A stretch of DNA of 64,000 nucleotides. It comes from Catenisphaera adipataccumulans. Its GTDB lineage: Bacteria > Bacillota_I > Bacilli_A > Erysipelotrichales > Erysipelotrichaceae. The DNA lies in contig NZ_JACHHK010000007.1 in the NCBI RefSeq assembly GCF_014202755.1, positions 35,172-99,171 on the forward strand. Direction: 5' to 3'. Every line of letters starts with the position of its first letter. Within the stretch, counting starts at the first letter, position 1. Below, piece by piece: positions 8,656 through 18,358 of this stretch. Both the position numbers and the translations under genes were made by a program. The notes beneath the pieces were generated by a model. It was not told the origin of the DNA. It was given only the letters and a program-made list of their open reading frames with translations, and did not search any database.

Positions 8656-9030
8656 ATGAACAGACATGAAATGAGAAAAACGGCCATGGAGTGCATGTAC
8701 CAACATTTATTGCTGAATAGGGATATTCGCAAATGTGTCTTTGAAGCGGTCGGTTCCAATAAGATCGATTCCTTCCTCTATGCATTGACCATGGGTACGG
8801 TCGAGAACGAATACGCGTTTATTCGGGCCATCAACCAATATTTACGCGAAGATTGGGAATTCAGCCGGCTGAGCGTGCTGGAACAGGCCATCCTGCTGAT
8901 TTCTTTTGAAGAGATACTAGCTGTGGAAACGCCGAAAGCCGTCGTCATCAATGAAGCTGTGACTTTGGCAAAGCAATATTGTGATGATGATTCGTATAAA
9001 TTGATCAACGGCGTTTTGGATCGTCTATGA
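8656..9030 (+). CDS. nusB: Transcription antitermination factor NusB
   Basis: All-helical RNA-binding protein that with NusE forms the rRNA antitermination complex. The 124-residue protein opens with RHEMRKTAMECMYQHL and ends with the family block KAVVINEAVTLAKQYCDDD followed by FINGVLDRL-like residues. GAAAGGA lies upstream of the ATG. It overlaps xseA by ATGA; nusB followed by xseA-xseB-ispA-dxs is the standard Firmicute order. Confidence 0.93.
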   Translation: MNRHEMRKTAMECMYQHLLLNRDIRKCVFEAVGSNKIDSFLYALTMGTVENEYAFIRAINQYLREDWEFSRLSVLEQAILLISFEEILAVETPKAVVINEAVTLAKQYCDDDSYKLINGVLDRL

Positions 9031-10349
9031 GCGAGAATCTGCCGGTCGTTTCGGTCAGCTCGGTTTTACGGCGGCTGGATAAGGTGCTGGAAAAAACCAT
9101 GCCGCTGGATACCGTCTGGATCGAAGGTGAAATTTCCGGCTTAAAAAAATACAAACATTATTATTTTTCATTAAAAGATGAACAAGGCATGATGGCGTGC
9201 ATCATGTATGAATGGAATGCACGGCGTCTTGATTTTGATCTGAAAGACGGCATGAAAGTGCTGGTCCGAGCCGATATCAGTGTGTATCATCCCAACGGCA
9301 AACTGCAGCTGGTCATTAAATCGGTCCGGCAGAGCGGTTTGGGCCAATTGTATCTGGAGTTTGAAAGGCGCAAAAAGAAATTGACGGAAGCCGGTTATTT
9401 CGATGATGCCCATAAAAAGCCGAAGCCGGACTACATGGAAAACATTGCGGTGATCACATCTGCCAACGGGGAAGTGATCCATGATGTACGCAAAACCATT
9501 GCCAAACGCTGGCCGATGATGAAGATCACTTTATATCCTGCGGCTGTGCAAGGCGATAAAGCGGCACCGGAAATCATCCGCCAGCTGAAAAAAGCTGATC
9601 CAGTGGGGTATGATGCGATCTTGATCGTGCGCGGCGGCGGCAGTTTTGAAGACTTGTTCTGTTTTAATGATGAACAATTGGTCAAAGCTATCTATGATAC
9701 AAAAACCTATACGGTCAGCGGCGTCGGACATGAACCAGATTTTACACTATGTGACATGGTCTGTGATGTCCGGTGTGCAACACCGACAGCGGCGGCGGAA
9801 TTCGTGTCGTGGAATCAATATGAAGTGCTTGCCGGACTGGAAAAAAGCCGGCAGTCGATGGTCCATGCGATGCGCAGCCGGCTTGGACAAGGAAGACGTC
9901 AGCTGGAACAATATAAAAATAACCCTTATATACGTGATCCGATGAAATGGGCGGCCGATAAACAGCTGCATCTGGCTGCCCTGCAGACACAGATGGAGCA
10001 GGAATACGAACATATTCTCGATAAACGCATCGATATCGTCCGCAAACAGGAACTGATGAGCGAACAAATCCGCCGGTTCCTGCAGGGAAGAAAGATGGAT
10101 CTGGCGCAAGGTCAACAGCGGATCCCTGAAGCGATGAAAAATTACCGCCGACAGCAGCGCGATACTCTGAAACATTATGCCGCTCTGTTGGATGCGTATT
10201 CACCGCTGAAAACGATCAGCCGCGGTTATACGATCACGGCCAAAAACGGGCAGTACATCCGATCTATTCAGGATGTCGATCCCGGTGATTCGATGGAAAC
10301 CAAAGTAAAGGATGGTACGATTCTTTCGACTGTCATCAAGAAAGGATAA
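9027..10349 (+). CDS. xseA: Exodeoxyribonuclease VII large subunit
   Basis: Catalytic subunit of exonuclease VII, degrading single-stranded DNA from both ends. An N-terminal OB-fold (about 1-110) contains VWIEGEISGLK. The central nuclease domain has IAVITSANGEVIHDV, the LIVRGGGSFEDL block and SGVGHEPDFTLCD with the conserved GHE/D residues. A long coiled coil follows (about 270-390), and the C-terminal segment SRGYTI is typical. Length 440 is normal. Start overlaps nusB and the end is two bases from xseB. Confidence 0.96.
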   Translation: MSENLPVVSVSSVLRRLDKVLEKTMPLDTVWIEGEISGLKKYKHYYFSLKDEQGMMACIMYEWNARRLDFDLKDGMKVLVRADISVYHPNGKLQLVIKSVRQSGLGQLYLEFERRKKKLTEAGYFDDAHKKPKPDYMENIAVITSANGEVIHDVRKTIAKRWPMMKITLYPAAVQGDKAAPEIIRQLKKADPVGYDAILIVRGGGSFEDLFCFNDEQLVKAIYDTKTYTVSGVGHEPDFTLCDMVCDVRCATPTAAAEFVSWNQYEVLAGLEKSRQSMVHAMRSRLGQGRRQLEQYKNNPYIRDPMKWAADKQLHLAALQTQMEQEYEHILDKRIDIVRKQELMSEQIRRFLQGRKMDLAQGQQRIPEAMKNYRRQQRDTLKHYAALLDAYSPLKTISRGYTITAKNGQYIRSIQDVDPGDSMETKVKDGTILSTVIKKG

Positions 10350-10351
10350 AC

Positions 10352-10570
10352 ATGGAAGAAAAAGAATATACATTTCAGGAAGCAATGAAACGATTGGATG
10401 AAATCGTGACGCAGCTGAATGCCGGCGATCTGGAACTGGAAAAAGCAATGGATTTATTTACCGAAGGCATGAAGCTGTCCGCCCGCTGTGAAAAACAGCT
10501 GACAGAATTTGAAAAGAAAATGAATGATTTGATGAAAGAGAACGGTGAGGCCGATGATCCTGAAAAATGA
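10352..10570 (+). CDS. xseB: Exodeoxyribonuclease VII small subunit
   Basis: A 72-residue helical-hairpin subunit that several-fold decorates the XseA coiled coil. It has the family pattern FQEAMKRLDEIVTQLNAGDL followed by an ELEKAMDLFTEG helix. It starts two bases after the xseA stop and its 3' end overlaps the ispA start by 17 bases. Confidence 0.94.
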   Translation: MEEKEYTFQEAMKRLDEIVTQLNAGDLELEKAMDLFTEGMKLSARCEKQLTEFEKKMNDLMKENGEADDPEK

Positions 10571-11396
10571 ATTTGAGGCGTATCTAAAAGCTAAAATGGA
10601 TGAAAATATTCAGGGACGAGTCAACGCAGCCATGAGCTATTCTTTATTTGCCGGCGGCAAACGCGTGCGTCCGCAGCTGTTGTTTGCGGCCCTGCAGGAC
10701 TATGGTGCCGATCCTGCTGTCGGTCTGCCGGCCGCAGCGGCCCTTGAAATGATCCAGACCTATTCATTGATCCATGATGACCTGCCGGCCATGGATGATG
10801 ATGATCTGCGGCGCGGGAAACCAAGCTGTCATGTGGCCTTTGATGAAGCAACTGCGATCCTGGCCGGTGACGGCCTGCTGACATTGGCCTTCCGGGTCCT
10901 CTGCGAATCACCGAAAGAGAAAGTGCCGGAGTTGGTCGCTGCCTTCAGTGATCATGCCGGCGCCAACGGCATGGTATACGGACAAGAACTGGATCTGAAA
11001 GCGGAAGCGGATCCTCAGCCGACCATTGAAAAACTATATACAATTGATCAGTATAAGACCGCAAAGCTGCTGACGCTGCCGCTGTTATCTGCAGCCATTC
11101 TGACAGATCATAGGGAAGATCAGGAAACCATGAAAACGATCGGTTATGATATCGGCATTCAGTTCCAAGTGCTTGATGATATTTTAGATGTGACACAAAG
11201 CAGTGAAGCATTAGGAAAAAGCACCAGTGATGCCGAAAACAATAAAATGACAGCCGTGTCCCTGTTAGGGCTGGAAAAAGCCAAGCAGACCGTAGCCGAT
11301 CTGGAACAGGAAATCAATACAGCTATTGATTCCTTGCACAGCGACGGCCGGGCCTTGAAAGAATGGATCGCTTTTTTGACTAACCGGACATATTGA
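10554..11396 (+). CDS. ispA: Farnesyl/geranyl diphosphate synthase (polyprenyl synthetase)
   Basis: Condenses isopentenyl diphosphate with allylic diphosphates to give C15-C20 isoprenoids. The 280-residue protein has the first aspartate-rich motif DDLPAMDDDDLRRGKPS and the second DDILD near residue 208. The preceding GGKRVRPQL binds substrate. ATG at 10554 gives MILKNEFEAY; a GTG at 10545 would add three residues. It lies inside xseB, so translation is coupled. The neighbouring dxs supplies the same pathway. Confidence 0.93.
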   Translation: MILKNEFEAYLKAKMDENIQGRVNAAMSYSLFAGGKRVRPQLLFAALQDYGADPAVGLPAAAALEMIQTYSLIHDDLPAMDDDDLRRGKPSCHVAFDEATAILAGDGLLTLAFRVLCESPKEKVPELVAAFSDHAGANGMVYGQELDLKAEADPQPTIEKLYTIDQYKTAKLLTLPLLSAAILTDHREDQETMKTIGYDIGIQFQVLDDILDVTQSSEALGKSTSDAENNKMTAVSLLGLEKAKQTVADLEQEINTAIDSLHSDGRALKEWIAFLTNRTY

Positions 11397-11409
11397 AAGG
11401 AAGGTGCCT

Positions 11410-13263
11410 ATGCGCGTAACGGATATTCAATCTCCGAAAGACATCAAATCGATGAATGTCCGCCAGCTGGAAAATCTGGCAGATCAGATCCGCACGTTTT
11501 TGATCGAATCGATCGCGCGGACCGGCGGACATCTTTCCAGCAATCTCGGTGTCGTAGAACTGACGCTGGCGATGCATTATGTTTTCAATGCGCCGAAAGA
11601 TAAACTGATCTTTGACGTCGGCCATCAGTGCTATACGCACAAGATCCTAACTGGAAGGGCCCAGATGTTTCCGCTGCTGCGGCAGCGCAACGGCTTATCC
11701 GGTTATCAGCGGATGCATGAAAGTCCGTATGACTGCTGGGAAGCCGGTCATTCATCGACTTCCTTGAGCGCTGCACTGGGTTTTGCGACCGCACGGGACT
11801 TGCTGAAACAGAACTATGAAGTTGTGGCTTTGATCGGCGATGGTTCACTGACTGGCGGTATGGCGATGGAAGCATTGAATGATATTGGCTCGAAGCAAAA
11901 GAAGCTGATCATTATTTTCAACGACAACAATATGTCGATTTCCCGCAATCATGCCGGCTTTGAAGAACGGATCACTGCGCTGCGTGCCAGCAAGGTTTAC
12001 CGCAGTACGAAACAAGGCATGAAATCCAATTTAAAGAATAATAAAATGGGTCAGAATGTCTTAAAACAAGTGACCAAGGTCAAGGATCATATCAAAGATG
12101 GGGTGATTGATGCGCCGTTGTTCCGGGAATTTAATCTGGATTATATTGGTCCGGTCGACGGTCATAATTTAAATGAATTGATCAATGTTTTGGAAACGGC
12201 CAAAGAGCATGACGGACCGATCGTCGTGCATGTTCTGACCCGAAAAGGGAAAGGCTATCCGTATGCTGAACAGGATCAAACCGGCAAATGGCACGGCGTT
12301 TCACCGTTTGACGTAAAAACCGGCGAACCGCTCATGAAACTGCCGTATGATCATTTGACCTGGTCCGAAGTCATCAGCCGGACTTTGATGCGCTTTGCCA
12401 AAAAAGACAAGAAGCTGGTTGTTTTAACACCAGCCATGGCACAAGGTTCGAAACTGCTGGAATTCAGTAAAGCATATCCAGACCGGTTCTTTGACTGCGG
12501 CATTGCCGAGCAGCACACCGTCACGATGGCCGGGGCGATGGCGCTGGGCGGTCTGCATCCGTTCGTGAGCGTCTATTCAACGTTTCTGCAACGGGCATAC
12601 GATCAGATGAATCATGATATCGGCCGGATGAAACTGCCGGTCGTCATCGGCATTGACCGGGCAGGCCTGGTCGGGCAGGACGGTGATACACATCAAGGTG
12701 TCTTTGATATCGCCATGCTGCGCAGCATTCCGAATCTGATCCTCTCACAGCCGCAGGATGCCGCAGAGGCACAGAATCTGCTCTATACGGCGTTTCGATC
12801 AGGTAAACCATTCTGTATCCGTTATCCGCGGGGCAACGTAAAATACGAGGAAGTGACTGATCTGCAGGATATCGAAATTGGCAGCTGGACCAAAACGACG
12901 GTCGGTACGCATCCGAAATCGATCGTCATCACATATGGGCCGGATGTTGACCATGTGATTGCCAAAGCGAAAACGAACAATATGGATCTGATCGTCGTCA
13001 ATGCCCGGTTCTTTAAACCGGTCGATGGTACGATGATCGATGAATTGTATGAAACCGGTCTGCCGATCCATGTGTTTGAGACCGACTGCCGTATCGGGTC
13101 ACTGAGCACAGCCATTCTTGAATACCGAAACCGTGTTGCACCGCAGTTTCAGACATTCGGTATTGATGATCATTTTGTCGAACAAGGTTCGGTGCGCTCT
13201 TTGCGGATCCAGGAACACATCGGCCTGGAAGATTTGTTTGAGGAACTGGAGCAGGATGTATAA
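11410..13263 (+). CDS. dxs: 1-deoxy-D-xylulose-5-phosphate synthase
   Basis: First enzyme of the MEP isoprenoid pathway; TPP-dependent condensation of pyruvate and glyceraldehyde 3-phosphate. The 617-residue protein shows the TPP/Mg motif GDGSLTGGMAMEALN followed by FNDNNMSIS. The second domain contains AEQHTVTMAGAMALGG and RAGLVGQDGDTHQGVFD. GAAAGGAAGG ends five bases before the ATG at 11410, favouring it over the GTG at 11404. The 3' end overlaps tlyA by eight bases. Presence of Dxs means isopentenyl diphosphate comes from the MEP route, relevant to the ispD-like gene at 59 kb. Confidence 0.97.
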   Translation: MRVTDIQSPKDIKSMNVRQLENLADQIRTFLIESIARTGGHLSSNLGVVELTLAMHYVFNAPKDKLIFDVGHQCYTHKILTGRAQMFPLLRQRNGLSGYQRMHESPYDCWEAGHSSTSLSAALGFATARDLLKQNYEVVALIGDGSLTGGMAMEALNDIGSKQKKLIIIFNDNNMSISRNHAGFEERITALRASKVYRSTKQGMKSNLKNNKMGQNVLKQVTKVKDHIKDGVIDAPLFREFNLDYIGPVDGHNLNELINVLETAKEHDGPIVVHVLTRKGKGYPYAEQDQTGKWHGVSPFDVKTGEPLMKLPYDHLTWSEVISRTLMRFAKKDKKLVVLTPAMAQGSKLLEFSKAYPDRFFDCGIAEQHTVTMAGAMALGGLHPFVSVYSTFLQRAYDQMNHDIGRMKLPVVIGIDRAGLVGQDGDTHQGVFDIAMLRSIPNLILSQPQDAAEAQNLLYTAFRSGKPFCIRYPRGNVKYEEVTDLQDIEIGSWTKTTVGTHPKSIVITYGPDVDHVIAKAKTNNMDLIVVNARFFKPVDGTMIDELYETGLPIHVFETDCRIGSLSTAILEYRNRVAPQFQTFGIDDHFVEQGSVRSLRIQEHIGLEDLFEELEQDV

Positions 13264-13981
13264 AGAGCGGCTGGATATTGTCTGCAGCAGACAGCTTGCT
13301 TCCCGTGCCAAAGCGCAGGATGCGATCCAGGAAGGTCGCGTGAAAGTCAACGGGTGCACGATCAAGAAAAACAGCTTTGCGGTCAGTGAAGAGGATACCA
13401 TCGAGATTCAGCCGAGAGAAAAGGAATTCGTTTCGCGCGGCGGTTATAAACTGAAAATTATTTTCGACCGGTTTTCGGTTTCGGTGGACGATCAAATCGT
13501 ACTAGATATCGGAGCCAGTACCGGCGGATTTACGGATGTCTGCCTGCGGCACGGTGCCAGAAAGGTGTACGCACTGGATGTCGGGCATTTGCAGCTGGAT
13601 GCTCGGTTGGATCAAGATCCGGCCGTGGTCAAAATGGAAGGGCGCAACGCCCGGGATATTCAGCCGGACTGGTTTGAGGAGCCAATCGATTTCATCTGCA
13701 TGGATGTGAGCTTTATTTCCTGCCGGACGATCTTGTCGCATTTGTTTCAAGTACTGCCGGTGCCGCATCTGGCGGTGCTGATCAAACCGCAGGTTGAATG
13801 TGGACCGGCAGCTTTGAATAAACACGGCGTCCTGAAAGATAAAAAACTGCAGATGAAAATTGTCAATGAAATAAAAAGAGAAGTCTTAACGAAGTATCGC
13901 ATTGTCGAGGTGATTCCTTCGCCAATCGAAGGACGCGGCGGCAATCAGGAATTTGTATTGTATGCCGAAGATTTGAGGTGA
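13256..13981 (+). CDS. tlyA: TlyA family rRNA (cytidine-2'-O)-methyltransferase/putative hemolysin
   Basis: A 241-residue protein with an N-terminal S4 RNA-binding domain (about 1-60, with ASRAKAQDAIQEGRVKVNG) and an FtsJ-type methyltransferase domain. The SAM-binding loop is LDIGASTGGFTDV. FICMDVSFISCR and LIKPQVE follow in the order expected for TlyA. Family members 2'-O-methylate rRNA; several have been called hemolysins. The frame is open upstream inside dxs, but MYKERLDIVCSRQL at 13256 is the natural start. In many Firmicutes argR follows tlyA; here recN follows directly after four bases. Confidence 0.93.
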   Translation: MYKERLDIVCSRQLASRAKAQDAIQEGRVKVNGCTIKKNSFAVSEEDTIEIQPREKEFVSRGGYKLKIIFDRFSVSVDDQIVLDIGASTGGFTDVCLRHGARKVYALDVGHLQLDARLDQDPAVVKMEGRNARDIQPDWFEEPIDFICMDVSFISCRTILSHLFQVLPVPHLAVLIKPQVECGPAALNKHGVLKDKKLQMKIVNEIKREVLTKYRIVEVIPSPIEGRGGNQEFVLYAEDLR

Positions 13982-13985
13982 TCTG

Positions 13986-15626
13986 ATGATTGAACAATTG
14001 ATGGTCCGAGATTATATCTTGTTTAAATATGCCGTTGTTGATTTTACCGACGGAATGACGGCGATCACCGGTGAAACCGGAGCCGGCAAGAGCTTGTTGA
14101 TCGATGCGATCGGATATGTCAGCGGCCGCCGGATCACTTCCAATGTGGTGCGAAAAGGTGCGAAAAAAGCTGTGATCCAAATGGTCATCAGTTGTGAGGA
14201 TCCGTCTCTACGGGAATATCTGGAAGAGAATGGATTCGAAGCTGATGAGCATTTGATCATTCAGCGGACGATCACCGATAATCAGAAATCGACGATCCGC
14301 GTCAATCAGCAGATCACAACTTTAGCTTTTGTCCGTTCGTTGACCGCGCGCTGCATTGATGTTCATTCTCAGATGGATACCTATCAGCTGATGCGGCCGG
14401 ATGTTCAGCTGAATTTACTGGATCAGTATTGTCAGACGCAGGAACTGCGCCGGCAGGTGCAGGCGGCTTATCAACGTCTTCGTTCTGTGCAGGACCATCT
14501 CCGTCAGTTGGAAAACGAGACCTTGTCCGATGATGAATTGGATTATATCAATACACGGTACAATGAAATCGTGGATGCTGAGATCGGGGAACAGGAAGCG
14601 GAAGAGCTGGATGAAAAGATCCGTACGATCACGGAAGCGGAAAAGAATTCTGAGCAGATCAGGGATGCGCTGTATCGTCTGGAAGGAGAAGGAAATGTTT
14701 CCGATCAGTTATTTGATGCCGCAAAAGAACTGGAAAAGAGTGAAATCACTGAATCAGAAGCAGAGAAACTGAACGATTTGTATTACGATGTACAAGAAAT
14801 GATCGAGCAGCTGAAAGAAAAAATGGAAAGTTTCCAGAATGAAGCGCAGGATCTGAATGCACTCCAGGAACGGCGCTATTTGATTCGTTCGCTGATCCGA
14901 AAAAACGGGGGCAGCTACGAGGCGATGATGGCGCAGAAGGAAGCCTATCTACAGAAAATCGATGCGATCATTCATCGGGATGATGTTCTTCGGAAAGTGA
15001 AAAAGGAATTGGCACAGGCGGAAGCGGAATACAAAAAGCTCGCCGGCGAACTTTCCCAGAAGCGGCAGGCCCGCTTTGCGGAACTGCAGACGGCAGTGGA
15101 ACATCATTGTCATGATATTATGTTGGAGCATGCCCGTTTTGCGATCCGGCGAACGGAAAAACCGGCTTCTGCCGATGGCATCGATGATCTGGAATTTGTT
15201 GTTTCTATGAATCCAGGGCAGGATTTTTCGCCGCTGAAGGAAAGTGCATCAGGCGGTGAATTATCGCGGCTGATGTTGGCGCTGAAAGTGGTGTTCCAGT
15301 CCGAGAGCGGTGTGCAGACGATCATTTTTGATGAAATTGATACAGGGGTCAGCGGCAAGGTCGCATTTGCGATGGGGCAGAAAATGAAACAGCTGTCTCG
15401 ATCGTACCAGGTTTTATGCATCACGCATTTGGCCAGTATCGCAGCATGGGCGGATACGCATTTCAAAGTGGAAAAATCGAGCAGCGATCGTTCAACCGTT
15501 ACGGAAGTCCATCGGCTGGATGAATCGGAAAGTCTGGAAGAATTAGCGATCATGTCTTCCGGCAAGGCCAGTGCCATCGGTATCAAAGCGGCCCGGGAAC
15601 TGAAAGCGAGGGTGAAAAATGGCTAG
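13986..15626 (+). CDS. recN: DNA repair protein RecN
   Basis: SMC-like ATPase of double-strand break repair. Walker A ITGETGAGKSLLIDAIG is near residue 30. Long charged coiled-coil arms span about 150-350. The signature SASGGELSRLMLAL and Walker B TIIFDEIDTGVSG lie near 420-455. Length 546 is usual. A GAGGTG site lies just before the ATG. The stop overlaps the dinB start by eight bases, an arrangement that would couple two damage-response proteins. Confidence 0.96.
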   Translation: MIEQLMVRDYILFKYAVVDFTDGMTAITGETGAGKSLLIDAIGYVSGRRITSNVVRKGAKKAVIQMVISCEDPSLREYLEENGFEADEHLIIQRTITDNQKSTIRVNQQITTLAFVRSLTARCIDVHSQMDTYQLMRPDVQLNLLDQYCQTQELRRQVQAAYQRLRSVQDHLRQLENETLSDDELDYINTRYNEIVDAEIGEQEAEELDEKIRTITEAEKNSEQIRDALYRLEGEGNVSDQLFDAAKELEKSEITESEAEKLNDLYYDVQEMIEQLKEKMESFQNEAQDLNALQERRYLIRSLIRKNGGSYEAMMAQKEAYLQKIDAIIHRDDVLRKVKKELAQAEAEYKKLAGELSQKRQARFAELQTAVEHHCHDIMLEHARFAIRRTEKPASADGIDDLEFVVSMNPGQDFSPLKESASGGELSRLMLALKVVFQSESGVQTIIFDEIDTGVSGKVAFAMGQKMKQLSRSYQVLCITHLASIAAWADTHFKVEKSSSDRSTVTEVHRLDESESLEELAIMSSGKASAIGIKAARELKARVKNG

Positions 15627-16788
15627 AGTCATCTTTCATGTCGACATCAATGCTTTCTTTGCTTCAGCTGAAGAAATGCGCAAGCCGGCTTTGCATGGCA
15701 AGCCGGTCGCGGTCGGATCAAACAGCCGGCGCGGTGTCGTTTCGACCGCCAACTACAAGGCGCGTGAATATGGTGTGCACAGCGCACAGCCAATGTACGA
15801 AGCCAAAAAGCTCTGCCCTGACCTTGTGATCGTCCCGGCCGATTTTGCTTATTATCGGGCGCTGAGTGCCCGCTTTTTCGCCTATTTAAAGAAATTTACG
15901 CCCTATATTGAGCCAGCCAGCATCGATGAGGGATACATGGATGTGACTGAGACGATCCGTCATTATCATCGGCCGCTGGACCTGGCATATCAGATCCAGA
16001 ACGGCTTGTTGGAAACATTGGGGCTTCATGTTTCTATTGGCGTGGCACCGACAAAATTTCTGGCGAAAATGGCCAGTGATATGCGCAAACCTATGGGGAT
16101 CACGGTACTGCGGCGCAGTGAGCTGAAACAGAAATTATGGCCGCTGCCGATCGAATCGATCCATGGTTTAGGTAAAAAGAGCGCGGCGCTGCTGCGCAAA
16201 GAAGGGATCGAAACCATCGGGGATTTTGCCGATCCGGACAATGAACAGCTGATCATCGGTAAACTGAAGAAAAATGGCTATCAGTTGATCCGCAAAGTCC
16301 GCGGCCGAAGCACCGACCGACTGGATGTTTCAACGACTCGTAAAAGCATCTCGGCGAGCCGTACTTATGATTACGATTTAACGACTCTGGAAGAGACCGG
16401 CCGGAAAGTACAGGAATTGTGCCGGGAAGTTGTAAACAAGATGCATCAGGAGCATCAGATGGGTAAAATGGTATCGCTCTCGCTGCGGGATACGGAATTT
16501 CATACTATCGTTCGTTCAACGACATTTTCGAACTATATCGATGCCTATCCGGTACTGTACCAGGCGCTGATGAATTTACTGGAAGAAAATTTTGAGCCGA
16601 TCGGCTATCGTTACGTCGGTGTCCATATCGGATCTTTGAAGTATGCCGAAAAAGTGATCGTACAGCCTTCATTATTTGAAAAGCCGGTAGAAGATACCGG
16701 TGACATCGTGACACAGCTGAATAAACGCATCGACGGGATTCATTTGATGAAAGCCAGTGACTTGCTGAAGGGAGAAGGGCATGAGTAA
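15619..16788 (+). CDS. dinB: DNA polymerase IV (Y-family)
   Basis: Error-prone translesion polymerase of 389 residues. The catalytic carboxylates are visible in IFHVDINAFFASAEE and PASIDEGYMDVT. The steric-gate and fingers region VVSTANYKAREYGV follows the first block. A helix-hairpin-helix SIHGLGKKSAALLRKEGI is near residue 185, and the little-finger domain fills the C-terminus. PSLF near the end could serve as a beta-clamp binding peptide (inferred). The gene overlaps recN upstream and trmN6 downstream by eight bases each. Confidence 0.95.
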   Translation: MARVIFHVDINAFFASAEEMRKPALHGKPVAVGSNSRRGVVSTANYKAREYGVHSAQPMYEAKKLCPDLVIVPADFAYYRALSARFFAYLKKFTPYIEPASIDEGYMDVTETIRHYHRPLDLAYQIQNGLLETLGLHVSIGVAPTKFLAKMASDMRKPMGITVLRRSELKQKLWPLPIESIHGLGKKSAALLRKEGIETIGDFADPDNEQLIIGKLKKNGYQLIRKVRGRSTDRLDVSTTRKSISASRTYDYDLTTLEETGRKVQELCREVVNKMHQEHQMGKMVSLSLRDTEFHTIVRSTTFSNYIDAYPVLYQALMNLLEENFEPIGYRYVGVHIGSLKYAEKVIVQPSLFEKPVEDTGDIVTQLNKRIDGIHLMKASDLLKGEGHE

Positions 16789-17443
16789 CCTAGAATTGGA
16801 TTATTTCATCGATCGGGATCTGCCGATTTATCAAAATCGGGAGCATTTTCGTTTTAACACCGATTCAAAGCTGCTTGCGCAGTTTGCTCATGTCCGACGG
16901 GATGATGTCGTGCTCGATATCGGCACGAACAACGGTGCGATTTTACGTTATTTGGATACCTTTCCGATCGAAAAGAGTTACGGCGTAGAGATCATTCCGG
17001 AAGCATGTGAACTGGCGCAGCTGAATGCCGACACGTTTTTCCGGCATCCCTGCACGATCCTCAATGCCCGTATTCAGGATGTGCAGATCGATCCGGTGGA
17101 TGTGATCGTCAGCAATCCGCCGTATTTTACGCTGAGTGAGACGCATCCGGAAACGAAGATGGATCTGCGGCAAATGGGACGAATCGAAAAGAACCTGACC
17201 TTGCAGGAATTGATCTTTCATGCATCCCGGCTGCTGAAAAGCAATGGACGTTTTTATTTTATTCATCGGCCGGAGCGTCTGAACGATATTCTGAAATTAT
17301 TATATGCGCATCGTTTTCAGCTGAAGACCATGCAGATCGCTTATCATCATCAAATGGCTAAATCGGTTTTGTTTGAGGCAGTTAAAGAAGGAACCTGCAA
17401 CTGTACCGTTGGCAAACCAATTGATTTAGATCGATTGGGATAG
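16781..17443 (+). CDS. tRNA1(Val) (adenine(37)-N6)-methyltransferase-like protein
   Basis: A 220-residue class I SAM-dependent N6-adenine methyltransferase of the YfiC/TrmN6 group. It has the SAM loop VLDIGTNNGAILRYL, an acidic turn GVEIIPEACELA, and the amino-methyltransferase signature SNPPYF near residue 113. LKSNGRFYFIHRPERL follows as in YfiC/YabB proteins. ATG at 16781 is preceded by GGGAGAAGGG and overlaps dinB. Substrate is inferred from the family. Confidence 0.88.
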   Translation: MSNLELDYFIDRDLPIYQNREHFRFNTDSKLLAQFAHVRRDDVVLDIGTNNGAILRYLDTFPIEKSYGVEIIPEACELAQLNADTFFRHPCTILNARIQDVQIDPVDVIVSNPPYFTLSETHPETKMDLRQMGRIEKNLTLQELIFHASRLLKSNGRFYFIHRPERLNDILKLLYAHRFQLKTMQIAYHHQMAKSVLFEAVKEGTCNCTVGKPIDLDRLG

Positions 17444-17455
17444 TAGAATAATGTT

Positions 17456-18358
17456 ATGAATATATCGGAAGCGGTCGATGATTATATAATGAACATCACC
17501 GTGATCGAAAACAAAAGCAAGCAGACATCCCAAGCTTATCGGCGTGATCTGAATGCCTATACCCAATATTTATCAGCGCATCACATTGACAAAATGGAAT
17601 CAGTAACGACTGCTGATGTGGATGCGTTTTTAAATGCGTATGCGGAAAATCATGCAGCGGCAAGCGTCAATCGCATACTTTCAGCGCTGCATTCTTTTCA
17701 TCGGTTCACTTCACTGAATCATCCGGAAATTGATGATCCGTCCAAAGTGATCCGCGGCATCGCAAAATCACGTCATCTGCCGGTCTATTTTTCCTACGAG
17801 GATGTGACAAAAATGTTAAGCTCTTTTGGCAGCAGCGACAAAGAAGTCTATCAGAAAACCATTCTGGAAACGTTGTATGCCTGCGGGCTGCGTGTCAGTG
17901 AATTGTGCGGCCTGCAGCTGAATCAAGTACATCTGTCGCAGGGAATGATGAAAGTCAAAGGCAAGGGCGGCAAGGAACGGATGATCCCGATTGCTGAACC
18001 TTGTGTTCAGCAGATGCAGCTGTATCTGGATGTGATCCGGCCGCAGTGGGATAAAAACAAGCTGCCCAATTTTTTCATCAATCAACTGGGTCATGTCTGT
18101 ACGCGCCAGTATATTCATGTGCTGATCAAGAAAAAAATCAACGCTTTACATCTCAATCCGGCGATTTCTGCACATAGTTTCCGGCATAGTTTTGCGACTC
18201 AGCTGCTGGCCGGACAGGCAGATATCCGTGTGGTCCAGGAACTGCTCGGTCACCGGGATATACAGACGACCCAGATTTATACGCATGTCCAGGATGAGCG
18301 GCTGCGTCAGGCGTATGATGATTTTTTTCAAAGTTTTAATAAAAAGGAGGACGCATAA
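17456..18358 (+). CDS. xerD: Site-specific tyrosine recombinase, XerC/XerD type
   Basis: A 300-residue recombinase. The N-terminal SAM-like core-binding domain (about 1-90) precedes the catalytic domain. Visible catalytic residues are Arg in ACGLRVSELCGL, HxxR in HSFRHSFATQLL, the second His in LLGHRDIQTTQ and the nucleophile Tyr in IYTHV. Length, placement among housekeeping genes and absence of flanking repeats suggest a chromosome-dimer resolvase rather than a mobile-element integrase. XerC and XerD cannot be separated by eye. The stop overlaps the mrp start (TAATG). Confidence 0.88.
   Translation: MNISEAVDDYIMNITVIENKSKQTSQAYRRDLNAYTQYLSAHHIDKMESVTTADVDAFLNAYAENHAAASVNRILSALHSFHRFTSLNHPEIDDPSKVIRGIAKSRHLPVYFSYEDVTKMLSSFGSSDKEVYQKTILETLYACGLRVSELCGLQLNQVHLSQGMMKVKGKGGKERMIPIAEPCVQQMQLYLDVIRPQWDKNKLPNFFINQLGHVCTRQYIHVLIKKKINALHLNPAISAHSFRHSFATQLLAGQADIRVVQELLGHRDIQTTQIYTHVQDERLRQAYDDFFQSFNKKEDA

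Noticed and set aside
11585..11875. Minus-strand open frames inside dxs, xseA, recN and similar genes
   Set aside because: They mirror codon structure of well-identified genes and have no ribosome sites or domains.
17456..18358. Tyrosine recombinase as a sign of a mobile element
   Set aside because: It lies in a chain of housekeeping genes with overlapping ends and no flanking repeats, as expected for XerC/XerD.
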